Origin: CAITSH01 sp025356665
Lineage (GTDB): Bacteria; Pseudomonadota; Gammaproteobacteria; Burkholderiales; SG8-39
Length of the DNA: 64,000 nucleotides
Reading direction: 5' to 3'
Assembly (NCBI GenBank): GCA_025356665.1
Contig: JANXRV010000008.1
Location: forward strand, 14,734-78,733
This document shows positions 14,353 to 27,169 of this stretch, piece by piece. Position 1 is the first letter of the stretch; each line of letters begins with the position of its first letter. Under the pieces are notes generated by a model, which worked only from the letters and a program-made list of their open reading frames with translations, had not been told where the DNA came from and searched no databases. The translations under genes and the position numbers were made by a program.

Positions 14353-15330
14353 ATGACGAATTTCAAACTACCGTCAGGCGGCATCGCTTTTGTCGCACTG
14401 GCGTGCCTGATAAGCACATCACCGCTGCTGGCGCAGACCTGGCCGCAAAAGCCCATTCGCATTATTGTGCCCAACCCGCCCGGGGGCAGCGCCGACTTGA
14501 TGCCGCGGCTGATTGCCGAGCAGTTGGGTGTGCGGCTGGGCCAGCCGGCGGTGATTGAAAACCGCGTCGGTGCGGCCGGCAATATCGGCGCGGAGTTTGT
14601 GTATAACGCCGAGCCCGACGGCTACACACTGCTCGCCGCGCCGCCGCCCTCGCTCACCATCAACATCAGCCTCTACCCCAGGCTGGGCTATGACTCAACG
14701 AAGTTCATGCCCGTGTCGGTGCTGGCGACGGTGCCCAACGTGCTGATGGTGCATCCGTCGCTGCCGGTGACCGGCGTGCCGGAGTTGATCGCCTATGCCA
14801 AGGCCAATCCGGGCAAGCTCACTTACGCCTCACAGGGCAACGGCTCCACGGCCCACCTCACGGCCGAGTTGTTCAAGATGAAAACCGGCGTGAACATGAC
14901 GCACGTGCCCTACAAGGGCGATGCGCCGGCGCTCACCGACCTCCTGGCGGGCCGCGTGGATATGATGTTCGGCAACCCCGGCGCGGCGGCGCAGAACATC
15001 CGCAGCGGCAGGTTGAAAGTGCTGGCGGTGACGAGCAAGAACCGCCTGCCGGCCTTTCCCGGCGTGCCGGCGATGGACGAGATCGTGCCCGGCGTGGTGG
15101 CGGTGACCTGGTTCGGCGTGGTGGCGCCGCCCAAAACACCGCGCGAGATCACGCAAAAGCTGTCGGAGAATATCGCGCAAATCCTGCGCCAGCCCGAGAT
15201 GGTCAGGCGTCTGGCCGAATTCAATGCCGAACCGGTGGGCAACACCCCCGATGAGATGGCCGCGCACATGAAAGAAGACATGGAGCGCTGGCGCGCCGTG
15301 ATCAAGGCGGGGAATCTTGGCGTGGATTAA
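14353..15330 (+). CDS. Bug/TctC family periplasmic solute-binding protein
   Basis: The ATG at 14353 follows GAGGGGAA and starts a signal peptide (IAFVALACLISTSPLLAQ). The mature protein has WPQKPIRIIVPNPPGGSADL, VIENRVGAAGNIGAEFVYN, PDGYTLLAAPP, HPSLPV and VPYKGDAPALTDLLAGRVDM, all Bug-family marks. Its place directly after the Rieske oxygenase genes suggests that it binds the aromatic acid handled by that enzyme; this is inference from position. Length (325 residues) is normal. Confidence 0.9.
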   Translation: MTNFKLPSGGIAFVALACLISTSPLLAQTWPQKPIRIIVPNPPGGSADLMPRLIAEQLGVRLGQPAVIENRVGAAGNIGAEFVYNAEPDGYTLLAAPPPSLTINISLYPRLGYDSTKFMPVSVLATVPNVLMVHPSLPVTGVPELIAYAKANPGKLTYASQGNGSTAHLTAELFKMKTGVNMTHVPYKGDAPALTDLLAGRVDMMFGNPGAAAQNIRSGRLKVLAVTSKNRLPAFPGVPAMDEIVPGVVAVTWFGVVAPPKTPREITQKLSENIAQILRQPEMVRRLAEFNAEPVGNTPDEMAAHMKEDMERWRAVIKAGNLGVD

Positions 15331-15355
15331 AGGGCCGGACTAAAAACGGAGCGCT

Positions 15356-15449
15356 GTCATTGCGAGGCGCGGAGCGCCGAAGCAATCTTGTGGCAATACC
15401 GGGTGCGCCGCAACAGCGACGGGATTGCTTCGCTGCGCTCGCAATGACA
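15356..15449. repeat. Long inverted repeat (GTCATTGCGAGG type)
   Basis: GTCATTGCGAGGCGCGGAGC, then GCCGAAGCAATC (15356-15387), is mirrored by GATTGCTTCGCTGCGCTCGC and AATGAC (15423-15448), around a 35-base centre. This palindrome class is widely dispersed in bacterial intergenic DNA. It lies between two convergent genes, where it could help stop transcription. Confidence 0.65.
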
Positions 15450-15501
15450 GGACCGGGGGGGAGGGGACCTGCCAATCAACAACTACAGGGTTTCCCCGTG
15501 C

Positions 15502-16530
15502 TCAGAGCCGCAGCAACCTCCGCGCGTTGCCCTCTAGCACCAGCGCCTGCTCCTCGGCGTTGAAGCCGGCGTGGGCGGTGACGATTTCGACCGGGCGTTC
15601 GTAGGCAATGGGAAAGCAGTAGTCGCTGCCCATCATGATGCGTTCGGCACCGACGAGGTCTTTGAGGTATTGCAGCGACTTGTCGGCGTAGCTGATGGTG
15701 TCATAGTAAAAATGGCGCAGGTATTCGGTCGGCCCGAGTTTGCAGCCGTAGGGCTCGCGGCGCTTGTCGTAGCCGCGCTGCAGGCGCCCGATAAGGTAGG
15801 GGAAGGCGCCGCCGGCATGCGGCAGCACCCAGGTTATTTTCGGAAAACGGTCGAGCACGCCGCCAAAAATAAGATGACCGGCGGCGATGGCCGTCTCGAA
15901 GGGGTTGCCCAGCAGGTTCTGTAAATAGAATTTTTTCAGCCGCTCATTGCCTATGACTTCGCACGGATGCAGGAAGATCGGCAGGCCGGCGGCCTCGATG
16001 GCCTCGTAGATGGTGAAGAATTTTTCATCGGACAAATCATGGCCGCTGATTTGCGTTGAAAGGTAAACGCCGCGCGTGGAGGGCAGCCCGGCCATGCGCG
16101 TGAGTTCGCGGATGGCAAGATCAGGCTCGTTCATGGGCAGCGAGATAAAGTTAAGAAGCTTGTCCGGGTTGGCGATGCAGGCCTCGGTGGCGGCATCGTT
16201 GTAGATTTCGGACAGCTGGTGGGCGAAGGGGCGCTTAGCCCAGTCGACCATGGGCAGCGACAGCGACAGCGCGTGCACCGACACGCCGGCCGCGGCCATC
16301 GCCTCAAGGCGCGCGTCCATGTGCACGAACTGCGGCGTCAGCGGCGGCAGCTGGATGTCGGCCACCTTGAGCGAGATGCCCTTGCCGGGAATTTCCTTGA
16401 TCTCGGCGCCGCAGTCGGGGCCGACCTTGGCGATGGCCTGCAAAAATTGTTGCGGAAAAAAATGCGCGTGGATATCGATGGGATTGTCGCCGTGGCCGTG
16501 GCCGCAATGCTGGTCGTGAACGTGGGTCAT
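15502..16530 (-). CDS. ACMSD-like amidohydrolase (amidohydrolase_2 family)
   Basis: This 342-residue metal enzyme has DIHAHFFP near the N-terminus (H-x-H), MNEPDLAIRELTRM, IFLHPCEVIG (metal His), WVLPHAGGAFPYLIGRLQRG and MMGSDYCFP (catalytic Asp). The pattern fits 2-amino-3-carboxymuconate-semialdehyde decarboxylase and related non-oxidative decarboxylases or hydrolases of aromatic acids. The first 16 residues are unusual: THVHDQHCGHGHGD is histidine-rich and could sequester a metal. It is convergent with the Bug gene and close to the Rieske oxygenase genes, so a step in the same aromatic pathway is plausible. The exact reaction cannot be read from sequence. Confidence 0.85.
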   Translation of the reverse strand: MTHVHDQHCGHGHGDNPIDIHAHFFPQQFLQAIAKVGPDCGAEIKEIPGKGISLKVADIQLPPLTPQFVHMDARLEAMAAAGVSVHALSLSLPMVDWAKRPFAHQLSEIYNDAATEACIANPDKLLNFISLPMNEPDLAIRELTRMAGLPSTRGVYLSTQISGHDLSDEKFFTIYEAIEAAGLPIFLHPCEVIGNERLKKFYLQNLLGNPFETAIAAGHLIFGGVLDRFPKITWVLPHAGGAFPYLIGRLQRGYDKRREPYGCKLGPTEYLRHFYYDTISYADKSLQYLKDLVGAERIMMGSDYCFPIAYERPVEIVTAHAGFNAEEQALVLEGNARRLLRL

Positions 16531-16611
16531 GGTGGGTCCTGGAGTGACGCGCTGTCTTGGCGGCTGTGCTCGATGAAAGTGCTTGGAGAGAAATTTAGTG
16601 GCGCTATTGGG

Positions 16612-16854
16612 TTATTGGGTTTTGTAAGGCCGCGTGGCCTGCATGCGCACGGTAATGCCCAGGGCCGCCGCCACATCAACCAGGCGATCGAGCGTGAAGA
16701 CGTCCTGGCCGGCGCGCAGGCGGCTCACCTGTGCCGGTGCAAGCCCGAGCAGGAGGGCGGCGTCTTCACGCTTGAGCGCGAGGTGCTCCAGGCGCTCGTT
16801 TATTTTGTCGCGCAACGCGGTACGCAGCACAAGGCTTGCGGATTTGGATGTCAT
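16612..16854 (-). CDS. Small XRE-family regulator, HigA2/HTH_37-like antitoxin type
   Basis: Starting at the ATG at 16852-16854, the 80-residue protein reads LRDKINERLEHLALKREDAA, LLLGLAPAQVSRLRAGQDVF and TLDRLVDVAAALGITVRM. This is the one-domain XRE family with a C-terminal strand typical of antitoxins of RelE-like toxins. No toxin gene is adjacent: upstream lies the operator and a gene-free stretch. It may be a solitary antitoxin or a regulator of the amidohydrolase gene that follows 81 bases later on the same strand. Confidence 0.8.
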   Translation of the reverse strand: MTSKSASLVLRTALRDKINERLEHLALKREDAALLLGLAPAQVSRLRAGQDVFTLDRLVDVAAALGITVRMQATRPYKTQ

Positions 16855-16880
16855 GACGGTCGGCCTTTTCAACAGCGGCA

Positions 16881-16896
16881 GTGACAAAACTGTCAC
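16881..16896. promoter_or_regulatory. Perfect palindromic operator upstream of the XRE gene
   Basis: GTGACA (16881-16886), AAAC, TGTCAC (16891-16896) is a perfect 6-base inverted repeat. It is centred about 34 bases before the XRE start codon, where an autoregulatory site is expected. The 16912-17187 gap beyond it is AT-rich at first but shows no gene. Confidence 0.6.
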
Positions 16897-17187
16897 GCCA
16901 ATATACCGCAAAGCCGCTTCTGGCGGGCATTTAACGATATAAATTATTTTAATTTTTGATTGAGCACGGGGGCAAGCTCGCTCGTATATCCGCCACCTCA
17001 GCGTGAATTTTGTTGAGGCGGTCTGCTGTTCAGGACTCGATCAGCGCTCCCTTAATTAAATAAAGCGCCGGCCATGGCGAGGGTCGGCGCACCGCCCGCA
17101 GACAGGCCGCGCACCAGCCTTGTGCCTGCTACCCTGTTTCGCCTGGTTTGTGTAGGATGCGTCCTTTATTCGCGTGGAGCCCCGTCT

Positions 17188-18180
17188 ATGACATCTGATT
17201 TCTCCCGTCGCGCATTCCTGAAAACGGCCGGCAAGGGCGCCCTCGCAACGGCGGCAACAGCAGCTTCAGGCGGGCTGGGTCTGCTGCCGCAGATGGCGCA
17301 GGCGCAGGCCTATCCGGCGCAACAGATCAAATGGATCATTTACCAGTCACCGGGCGGACTGATAGACACGTCTTCGCGCATGCTGCAGCCCTTTTTGGCC
17401 GACCAGGGCATCAACACCGTGTTCGATTATGTGCGCGGCGCTTCGGGCCGCATCGCCCGCACGCAGCTGTACAAGAGCAAGCCGGACGGTTACGCCATCA
17501 TGACCGAGGCGATGCCCGAAGAGGTGCTGGGTGAGATCGTCTATGACGCGGAATACAAGACCAAGGAGTTGCAGCCGCTGGTGGGCTGGTTCGTCAACGC
17601 CTTCAACCTGTACGTGCGCGCCGATTCGAAAATCCGCAGCTTTGACGACTTCATCAAGACAGCGCGCTCGCAGCGCGTCACGGTGGCCACGCTCGGACAG
17701 GGCGGGCCCAGCCATTTGCAGATCATGTTGCTGCGCTCCAAGCTCAACCTGAACATCGAGCCCATCCCCTTCTCCGGCGGTGCGCCCGCCTATGTGGCGC
17801 TGTCGGGCGGGCATGTGGACGCGGCGATAGGCGGTTCAAGCACGGCGCGCAACGCCGACAAGGTGAGCTTCCTGACGGTGTTTCGCGATGGGCGCGATCC
17901 GGCGATGCCGGCGGTGCCCACGGCCGATGAGTTGGGCCACAAGATACCGAACATCAACGAGGTGATTTACCTGCAGACCGGACCGGGTGTACCGGCCGAC
18001 CGCATCGCCCGTCTGACGCAAGCAGCGACCCGGGCGATAGAGAATCCGGAGCACGTCGAGAAACAAAAAAAATTCGGCGTCTTCGCCAAGGTCATCACCG
18101 CCGCCGAGTTGCGGGCACAAATCGCCGAGCGCTACGATTTTGTCAGAGAGTACAAGTCGGAGCTGGTGGAGAAGAAATAG
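17188..18180 (+). CDS. Bug/TctC family solute-binding protein with Tat signal
   Basis: The ATG at 17188 begins with the twin-arginine signal SDFSRRAFLKTAGKGALATA, unlike the Sec signals of the two other Bug genes here. The start is downstream of the longest frame and preceded by GTGGAG. The mature part has YPAQQIKWIIYQSPGGLIDT, VFDYVRGASGRIARTQLYKS, PDGYAIMTEAMPEE and IPFSGGAPAYVALSGGHVDA. It is an atypical, diverged Bug protein, about 330 residues. Tat export implies folding or cofactor binding before export. It precedes the amidohydrolase gene on the same strand by about 120 bases. Confidence 0.87.
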   Translation: MTSDFSRRAFLKTAGKGALATAATAASGGLGLLPQMAQAQAYPAQQIKWIIYQSPGGLIDTSSRMLQPFLADQGINTVFDYVRGASGRIARTQLYKSKPDGYAIMTEAMPEEVLGEIVYDAEYKTKELQPLVGWFVNAFNLYVRADSKIRSFDDFIKTARSQRVTVATLGQGGPSHLQIMLLRSKLNLNIEPIPFSGGAPAYVALSGGHVDAAIGGSSTARNADKVSFLTVFRDGRDPAMPAVPTADELGHKIPNINEVIYLQTGPGVPADRIARLTQAATRAIENPEHVEKQKKFGVFAKVITAAELRAQIAERYDFVREYKSELVEKK

Positions 18181-18304
18181 CCCGCCGCAAGGTGGAAAAA
18201 CTGCGATGTCATGCGGCTTTCTCCCGGCAGGCAAAGCGGGAACACACCCGGTCAAGGGCGAAAATTGCGGCCAGCGCGGGCCGTGCATCGATTAAAATAA
18301 TCGC

Positions 18305-19846
18305 ATGACAAAACTTCTCATTCGCGGTGCACGCGTGCTGGACCTGGATGGCGATGTACATATGCCGCCACTCCTGGACATTTTGATCGAAGGTGACCGC
18401 ATCAGTGCCGTCGGGCCGCATATCTCGGCCGAGGCCGCCGCCGGCGCCGCGGTCATCGCGGCGCAGGGCAAGCTCGCCATCCCGGGGCTGATCAACTCGC
18501 ACTTTCACTCCAACGATGTGCTCGCCAAGGGCTTGATGGAAGACTTGGCGCTGGACTCCTGGAGCATGATGGCGAGCCCGCTTGGCTCGCGCCGCAGCCT
18601 GCAGGAGGTGCGCGCCCGCACCCTGCTTGGCGCCATCGACTGCCTGCGCAACGGCATCACCACGGTGCAGGACTTCAGCAATTTTGCGCCGGCCAATGAG
18701 GAGGTGCTCGACACCATTCTCGATGCCTATGCCGACGCCGGCATACGCGTCATTTTTTCGGTCACGTTGCGCGACAAGTCGCAGATGGATACGATCCCGT
18801 GGATCAGGGAGATTGCGCCGGCGGCAATGCACGACGCGATCGGTAACAACGCCGAGGCGCCCGGCCCGCAGATGGATTTTGTCGCCAGCCAGATCAAGCG
18901 CGTTGGCGACCGCGCCGGCATGCTGCGCTGGGCGCTCAGTCCGTCCGCGCCGCAGCGTTGCTCGCCCGGCATGCTCGAGGCGGTTGCGGACTTGTCGAAA
19001 AAATTGAATCTGCCGGTCTATACGCACGTCTACGAGACGCGGATGCAGCGGGTTTTTGCGCAACAAGCCCTCGCCGACTACGGCGGCTCGGCGATTCGCA
19101 TGCTCGAGGCGACCGGCCTGCTGGGCCCCAACACCACCATCGCGCACGGTGTCTGGCCCGAGCACGACGAGATCGAACTCATCGGCAAGACCGGCACCAA
19201 CGTCGTGCTCAACATGCTGAGCAACCTCAAGCTCAAGAGCGGCATCGCGCCAGTGATGGATTACCGCGCCAATGGCGTCAACCTCGCCCTCGGTTGCGAT
19301 AACTGCAGTTGCAGCGACGTGCAAAGCCTGATGCAGGTGATGAAACTGTTTTGCCTGCTGACCGCCTCCAGCTCACCTTTTAGCACCGGCGTGACTGCGG
19401 TCGACGCCCTGCGCGCCGCCACCATCGGCGGTGCGCGCGCAGCCGGTCTGGAAAAATCACTCGGCGCAATCAAGCCGGGCTTCAAGGCCGATATCGTGCT
19501 GCTCGACCTCTTCGACACGGCCTATGTACCCTTCAACAGCGCCGTGCGGCAAGTGGTGTTCGCCGACAGCGGCCGCGCCATCGACTCGGTCATTGTCAAT
19601 GGCCGCCTGGTGATCGAGGGGCGCAAACTGCTGAGCGTGGACGAGGCTGCGCTGCACGAGGAAATTGCCGGCCTGATGCCGGCGGTGCGGACCGAATTCT
19701 CGCGCCTGCGCGAGGGCTACGAAAAAGCCAGACCTTATCTGGATGAGGTGCAAAAGCGCGCCTGGAACGTGCCCCTCAGCGTGCACCGGCATGTGGGGGC
19801 ACCGGCGACGGAGATGTTGCCACGCAAGGGGCGCGGCCGGGCCTAA
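18305..19846 (+). CDS. AtzA/TrzN-like metal-dependent amidohydrolase
   Basis: The 513-residue protein is a cyclic-amidohydrolase-superfamily enzyme. After a small N-terminal barrel (LLIRGARVLDLDG) comes LAIPGLINSHFHSNDVLAKG, with the H-x-H metal motif. THVYET and TTIAHGVW hold further metal or catalytic histidines, and LALGCDNCSCSD the catalytic Asp. DALRAATIGGARAAGLEKSL and IKPGFKADIVLLDL are the C-terminal signature. Family members hydrolyse or deaminate N-heterocycles such as triazines, guanine or cytosine analogues. The specificity here is unknown. With the upstream Tat-exported Bug protein it may form an uptake-and-degradation pair. The C-terminal 60 residues extend beyond typical members. 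Confidence 0.85.
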   Translation: MTKLLIRGARVLDLDGDVHMPPLLDILIEGDRISAVGPHISAEAAAGAAVIAAQGKLAIPGLINSHFHSNDVLAKGLMEDLALDSWSMMASPLGSRRSLQEVRARTLLGAIDCLRNGITTVQDFSNFAPANEEVLDTILDAYADAGIRVIFSVTLRDKSQMDTIPWIREIAPAAMHDAIGNNAEAPGPQMDFVASQIKRVGDRAGMLRWALSPSAPQRCSPGMLEAVADLSKKLNLPVYTHVYETRMQRVFAQQALADYGGSAIRMLEATGLLGPNTTIAHGVWPEHDEIELIGKTGTNVVLNMLSNLKLKSGIAPVMDYRANGVNLALGCDNCSCSDVQSLMQVMKLFCLLTASSSPFSTGVTAVDALRAATIGGARAAGLEKSLGAIKPGFKADIVLLDLFDTAYVPFNSAVRQVVFADSGRAIDSVIVNGRLVIEGRKLLSVDEAALHEEIAGLMPAVRTEFSRLREGYEKARPYLDEVQKRAWNVPLSVHRHVGAPATEMLPRKGRGRA

Positions 19847-19862
19847 TAGCTAAGGGTCATTC

Positions 19863-19895
19863 GCTGGAAAGGCACGACTAGCGCGGGTTTTCAGT
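19863..19895. repeat. GCTGGAAA-family extragenic element
   Basis: GCTGGAAAGGCACGACTAGC, then GCGGGTTTTCAG. In reverse complement this aligns with the copy at 5012-5044 (CTGAAAACCCGCGC, then CTTTCCAGC). It lies just after the amidohydrolase gene. Confidence 0.6.
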
Positions 19896-20130
19896 CTATG
19901 GCCGTTCCGATCGAAGGCGAACCGCCTGCTGATTTTTTCGCTACGCCAGCTTAGTCGTTCTTATTGAATTGGGTGGTTTCACTCCCCTGCGGGGAGCGAG
20001 TTACCTTTCTTGCTTCGCCAAGAAAGGTAACCCAAAGAAGGCGACCCGGAGGGGACGGCCCCCGAGTTGCGTAAGCGCGATAGCTCACGACATTACGCGG
20101 GGGCTACCCTGCGATGCTCGCACCAATGGG

Positions 20131-20175
20131 CCGGGACCTAAACTCGGCCCTGCGGGCCTCAGACATAGGTCCCGG
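20131..20175. repeat. Hairpin copy 1 with conserved internal loop
   Basis: Outer stem CCGGGACCTA / TAGGTCCCGG (10 perfect pairs), internal loop AACTC opposite TCAGACA, inner stem GGCCC / GGGCC, and apical TGC. The same design recurs inverted at 20319-20363 with different stem bases. Confidence 0.65.
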
Positions 20176-20318
20176 ACTGCTCCCATCGGCGCTGCGCTTC
20201 TCGGCGTCCCCTACGGGAGCTAAAGTCAAAAACCAAACCATCGCATACGATGTTCTTCGCTTTTGACCTCGGGGCCCCTGCGACGCCGCCGAGGAGCGCA
20301 GGCGAAGCGGGGGGGTGT

Positions 20319-20363
20319 CCGGCCCTTATGTTTGAGCCGCGCAGCGGCGAGTTTAAGGGCCGG
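20319..20363. repeat. Hairpin copy 2, inverted, with compensatory stem changes
   Basis: Read on the minus strand: outer stem CCGGCCCTTA / TAAGGGCCGG, internal loop AACTC opposite TCAAACA, inner stem GCCGC / GCGGC, apical TGC. Loops match copy 1 almost exactly, while stem positions differ in a paired way. Confidence 0.65.
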
Positions 20364-20609
20364 CCCGCTTTGACGAGCACCGGAGGGTACCCCGAAGGGG
20401 CGGCGTCGGGGGTGTGCTTTCTTTGCTTACTTTCTTTGCACAAGCAAAGAAAGTGAGTCGCCCCCGGCAGGGGGTGAAACGACAAAATCAAGAGAAAGGA
20501 AATACCGGCGCAGCGAAAAGCCAAGCATGCAAGGAGATTACTTCGTCCCCTCCAAGGCTTACCTTCGGGGTATCGGCGGCGCCTCCTCGCAATGAGGTCG
20601 CCGGCAATA

Positions 20610-20645
20610 GGCTAGAAACGCCCTACTGGCGCGGGTTTTGGCTCC
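20610..20645. repeat. GCTGGAAA-family extragenic element
   Basis: GCTAGAAACGCCCTACTGGC, then GCGGGTTTTGGC. In reverse complement it matches the family core (AAAACCCGCGCCAG, then GTTTCTAGC). It lies 85 bases beyond the gltD stop codon on the + side. Confidence 0.6.
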
Positions 20646-20729
20646 GGCCGCGCTGCGCGCTTAACGTTCGCTTTGCTCACGTTAGCCTCCACCGCAACAA
20701 GCCCTGCGGGCGTGTTGTCAGGTGATCGA

Positions 20730-22196
20730 CTACCTGGGAAGGTCTGACGCCCCCATCAGGAACTCATCCACTGCCCGTGCGCACTGGCGTCCTTCGCGGA
20801 TCGCCCACACGACCAGCGACTGGCCGCGCCGCATGTCGCCGGCGGCGAACACCTTGGGCACTGAGGTGGCGTAACAGCCCTCGCCGTCGGTGCTGGCCTT
20901 GGCGTTGCTGCGCGCGTCTTTCTCCACACCAAAGGCGTCGAGCACGGACTGCACCGGGCTGACAAAGCCCATGGCGAGCAGCACCAGGTCGGCTTTCATT
21001 TCGTGTTCGGAGCCGGGAACTTCCTGCATCTTGCCATCCTTCCACTCGACGCGCGCAGCGATGAGCTTGGTGACTTTGCCGTCCTTGCCTTCGAAGCGCT
21101 TGGTGGCGACGGCCCAATCGCGCTCGCAGCCTTCTTCGTGCGAGGACGAGGTGCGCAGCTTGGTCGGCCAGTAGGGCCAGACGAGGGGCTTGTTCTCGGT
21201 CTCGGGTGGTTGCGGCAACAATTCGAATTGCGTCACGCTCGCAGCGCCGTGACGGTTGCTGGTGCCGACGCAGTCCGAGCCGGTGTCGCCGCCGCCGATG
21301 ACAACGACGTGCTTGCCGGTGGCCATGGTCTGCGCCTTCACCTTGTCGCCGGCGTTGACCTTGTTTTGCTGCGGCAGAAATTGCATGGCGAAGTACACGC
21401 CTTCGAGCTCGCGCCCGGGCACCGGCAGGTCGCGCGGCAGCTCGGCACCGCCAGCGATGACCACGGCGTTGAATTCAGCGAGCAGCGTGTCGGGCGACAC
21501 CGTGGTCTTGCTGTCATTGCCTATGGTCGGGGGCAGCGCATCCTTGCCGACGAAAATGCCGGTGCGGAACTCCACCCCCTCGGCCTGCATCTGCTCGACA
21601 CGGCGGTCGATATGGGATTTTTCCATTTTGAAATCGGGGATGCCGTAGCGCAGCAAGCCGCCAATGCGGTCGCTCTTTTCGAACACGACAACGTCGTGAC
21701 CGACGCGCGCCAACTGCTGCGCGGCAGCGAGACCGGCCGGGCCGGAGCCGACGACGGCGATTTTCTTGCCGGTCTTGACGGTGGACGGCTGCGGCACGAC
21801 CCAGCCGTTTTGCCAGGCCTTGTCGATGATGGCGTGCTCGATCGACTTGATGCCCACGGCGTCGTTGTTGATGTTAAGCGTGCAGGCGGCCTCGCAGGGC
21901 GCCGGGCAGATGCGGCCGGTGAACTCGGGGAAATTATTGGTCGAGTGCAGCGTGTCGATCGCGGCCTTCCAGTCCTGCTTGAACACGAGGTCGTTGAAGT
22001 CGGGGATGATGTTGTTGACCGGGCATCCGGTGGTGCAAAAGGGAATGCCGCAGTCCATGCAGCGCGCGCCCTGCACCTTGGCTTCTTCGTCGCTCAAATG
22101 GACGATGAATTCGTGGTGGTGCTTTTTGCGCGCGACGGGTTCTTCGGCTGCTTCCTGCAGCCGCTGGTATTCGAGGAATCCGGTTACTTTGCCCAT
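20730..22196 (-). CDS. gltD: Glutamate synthase [NADPH] small (beta) subunit
   Basis: The 488-residue protein feeds electrons from NADPH to GltB for glutamate synthesis. The N-terminal iron-sulphur cysteines are visible (CMDCGIPFCTTGCPVNN, then CPAPCEAAC). The FAD site is IAVVGSGPAGLAAAQQLARV and the NADPH site VVVIGGGDTGSDCVGTSNRH. The C-terminal VFAAGDMRRGQSLVVWAI is the second FAD motif. It is full length and starts MGKVTGFLEYQRL as in relatives. It follows gltB on the minus strand, separated by a tandem-repeat-filled spacer of 158 bases. That spacer is unusual, since the pair is often closer. Confidence 0.97.
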   Translation of the reverse strand: MGKVTGFLEYQRLQEAAEEPVARKKHHHEFIVHLSDEEAKVQGARCMDCGIPFCTTGCPVNNIIPDFNDLVFKQDWKAAIDTLHSTNNFPEFTGRICPAPCEAACTLNINNDAVGIKSIEHAIIDKAWQNGWVVPQPSTVKTGKKIAVVGSGPAGLAAAQQLARVGHDVVVFEKSDRIGGLLRYGIPDFKMEKSHIDRRVEQMQAEGVEFRTGIFVGKDALPPTIGNDSKTTVSPDTLLAEFNAVVIAGGAELPRDLPVPGRELEGVYFAMQFLPQQNKVNAGDKVKAQTMATGKHVVVIGGGDTGSDCVGTSNRHGAASVTQFELLPQPPETENKPLVWPYWPTKLRTSSSHEEGCERDWAVATKRFEGKDGKVTKLIAARVEWKDGKMQEVPGSEHEMKADLVLLAMGFVSPVQSVLDAFGVEKDARSNAKASTDGEGCYATSVPKVFAAGDMRRGQSLVVWAIREGRQCARAVDEFLMGASDLPR

Positions 22197-22222
22197 GTTC
22201 GTTCGTCTCTCTCGTGTCTGTC

Positions 22223-22302
22223 GTTGCTGTCGTTGCTGTTGTTGCTGTTGTTGCTGTTGTTGCTATCGTTGCTGCTGTTGCTGCTGTTGCTGCTGTTGCT
22301 GG
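22223..22302. repeat. 9-bp tandem array between gltB and gltD
   Basis: Nine units of consensus GTTGCTGTT/GTTGCTGCT lie end to end: GTTGCTGTC, then GTTGCTGTT three times, GTTGCTATC, GTTGCTGCT three times and a truncated GTTGCTGG. On the coding (minus) strand of the operon this is a CAACAG-rich, G-poor tract. It ends about 27 bases before the gltD start codon. Confidence 0.9.
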
Positions 22303-22354
22303 TTGCCATCGGGCGTCACCGGCGGGGCGAGCCCGCCGTGAACGCCTTTCACCT

Positions 22355-26992
<4,638 letters not shown>

Positions 26993-27169
26993 GAAACACC
27001 TCTCGTACTGATGCAGCGGACCGAATGCGGTCCGCCACGTTAACTCAGGGGGGAACCGTCGAATATACCGTGCAATCCCCGTAGGCTCAAGTGCTTAGGC
27101 CATTTTTCCGCATTGCGGCATGGGTCTGGAAGAAAAACCCGGCGGCAGGGGCAAGCGCCGCGCCAGTCC

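Larger units (their letters stand above)
19977..20517. repeat. Structured non-coding element bounded by A/T-tract hairpins
   Basis: This stretch has no convincing gene but dense secondary structure. TTACCTTTCTTG (20001-20012) pairs perfectly with CAAGAAAGGTAA (20019-20030); ACTTTCTTTGC (20429-20439) pairs with GCAAAGAAAGT (20444-20454). Between them are two larger hairpins (20131-20175 and 20319-20363, listed separately). Comparable blocks occur in many Comamonadaceae-type genomes as dispersed repeats. The short frames through it are low-complexity and overlap the hairpins. Together with flanking repeats it fills the gap 19847-20729. Confidence 0.6.

Noticed and set aside
19969..20223. Small ORFs in the structured intergenic element
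   Set aside because: They run through perfect hairpins, have odd composition and lack ribosome sites.
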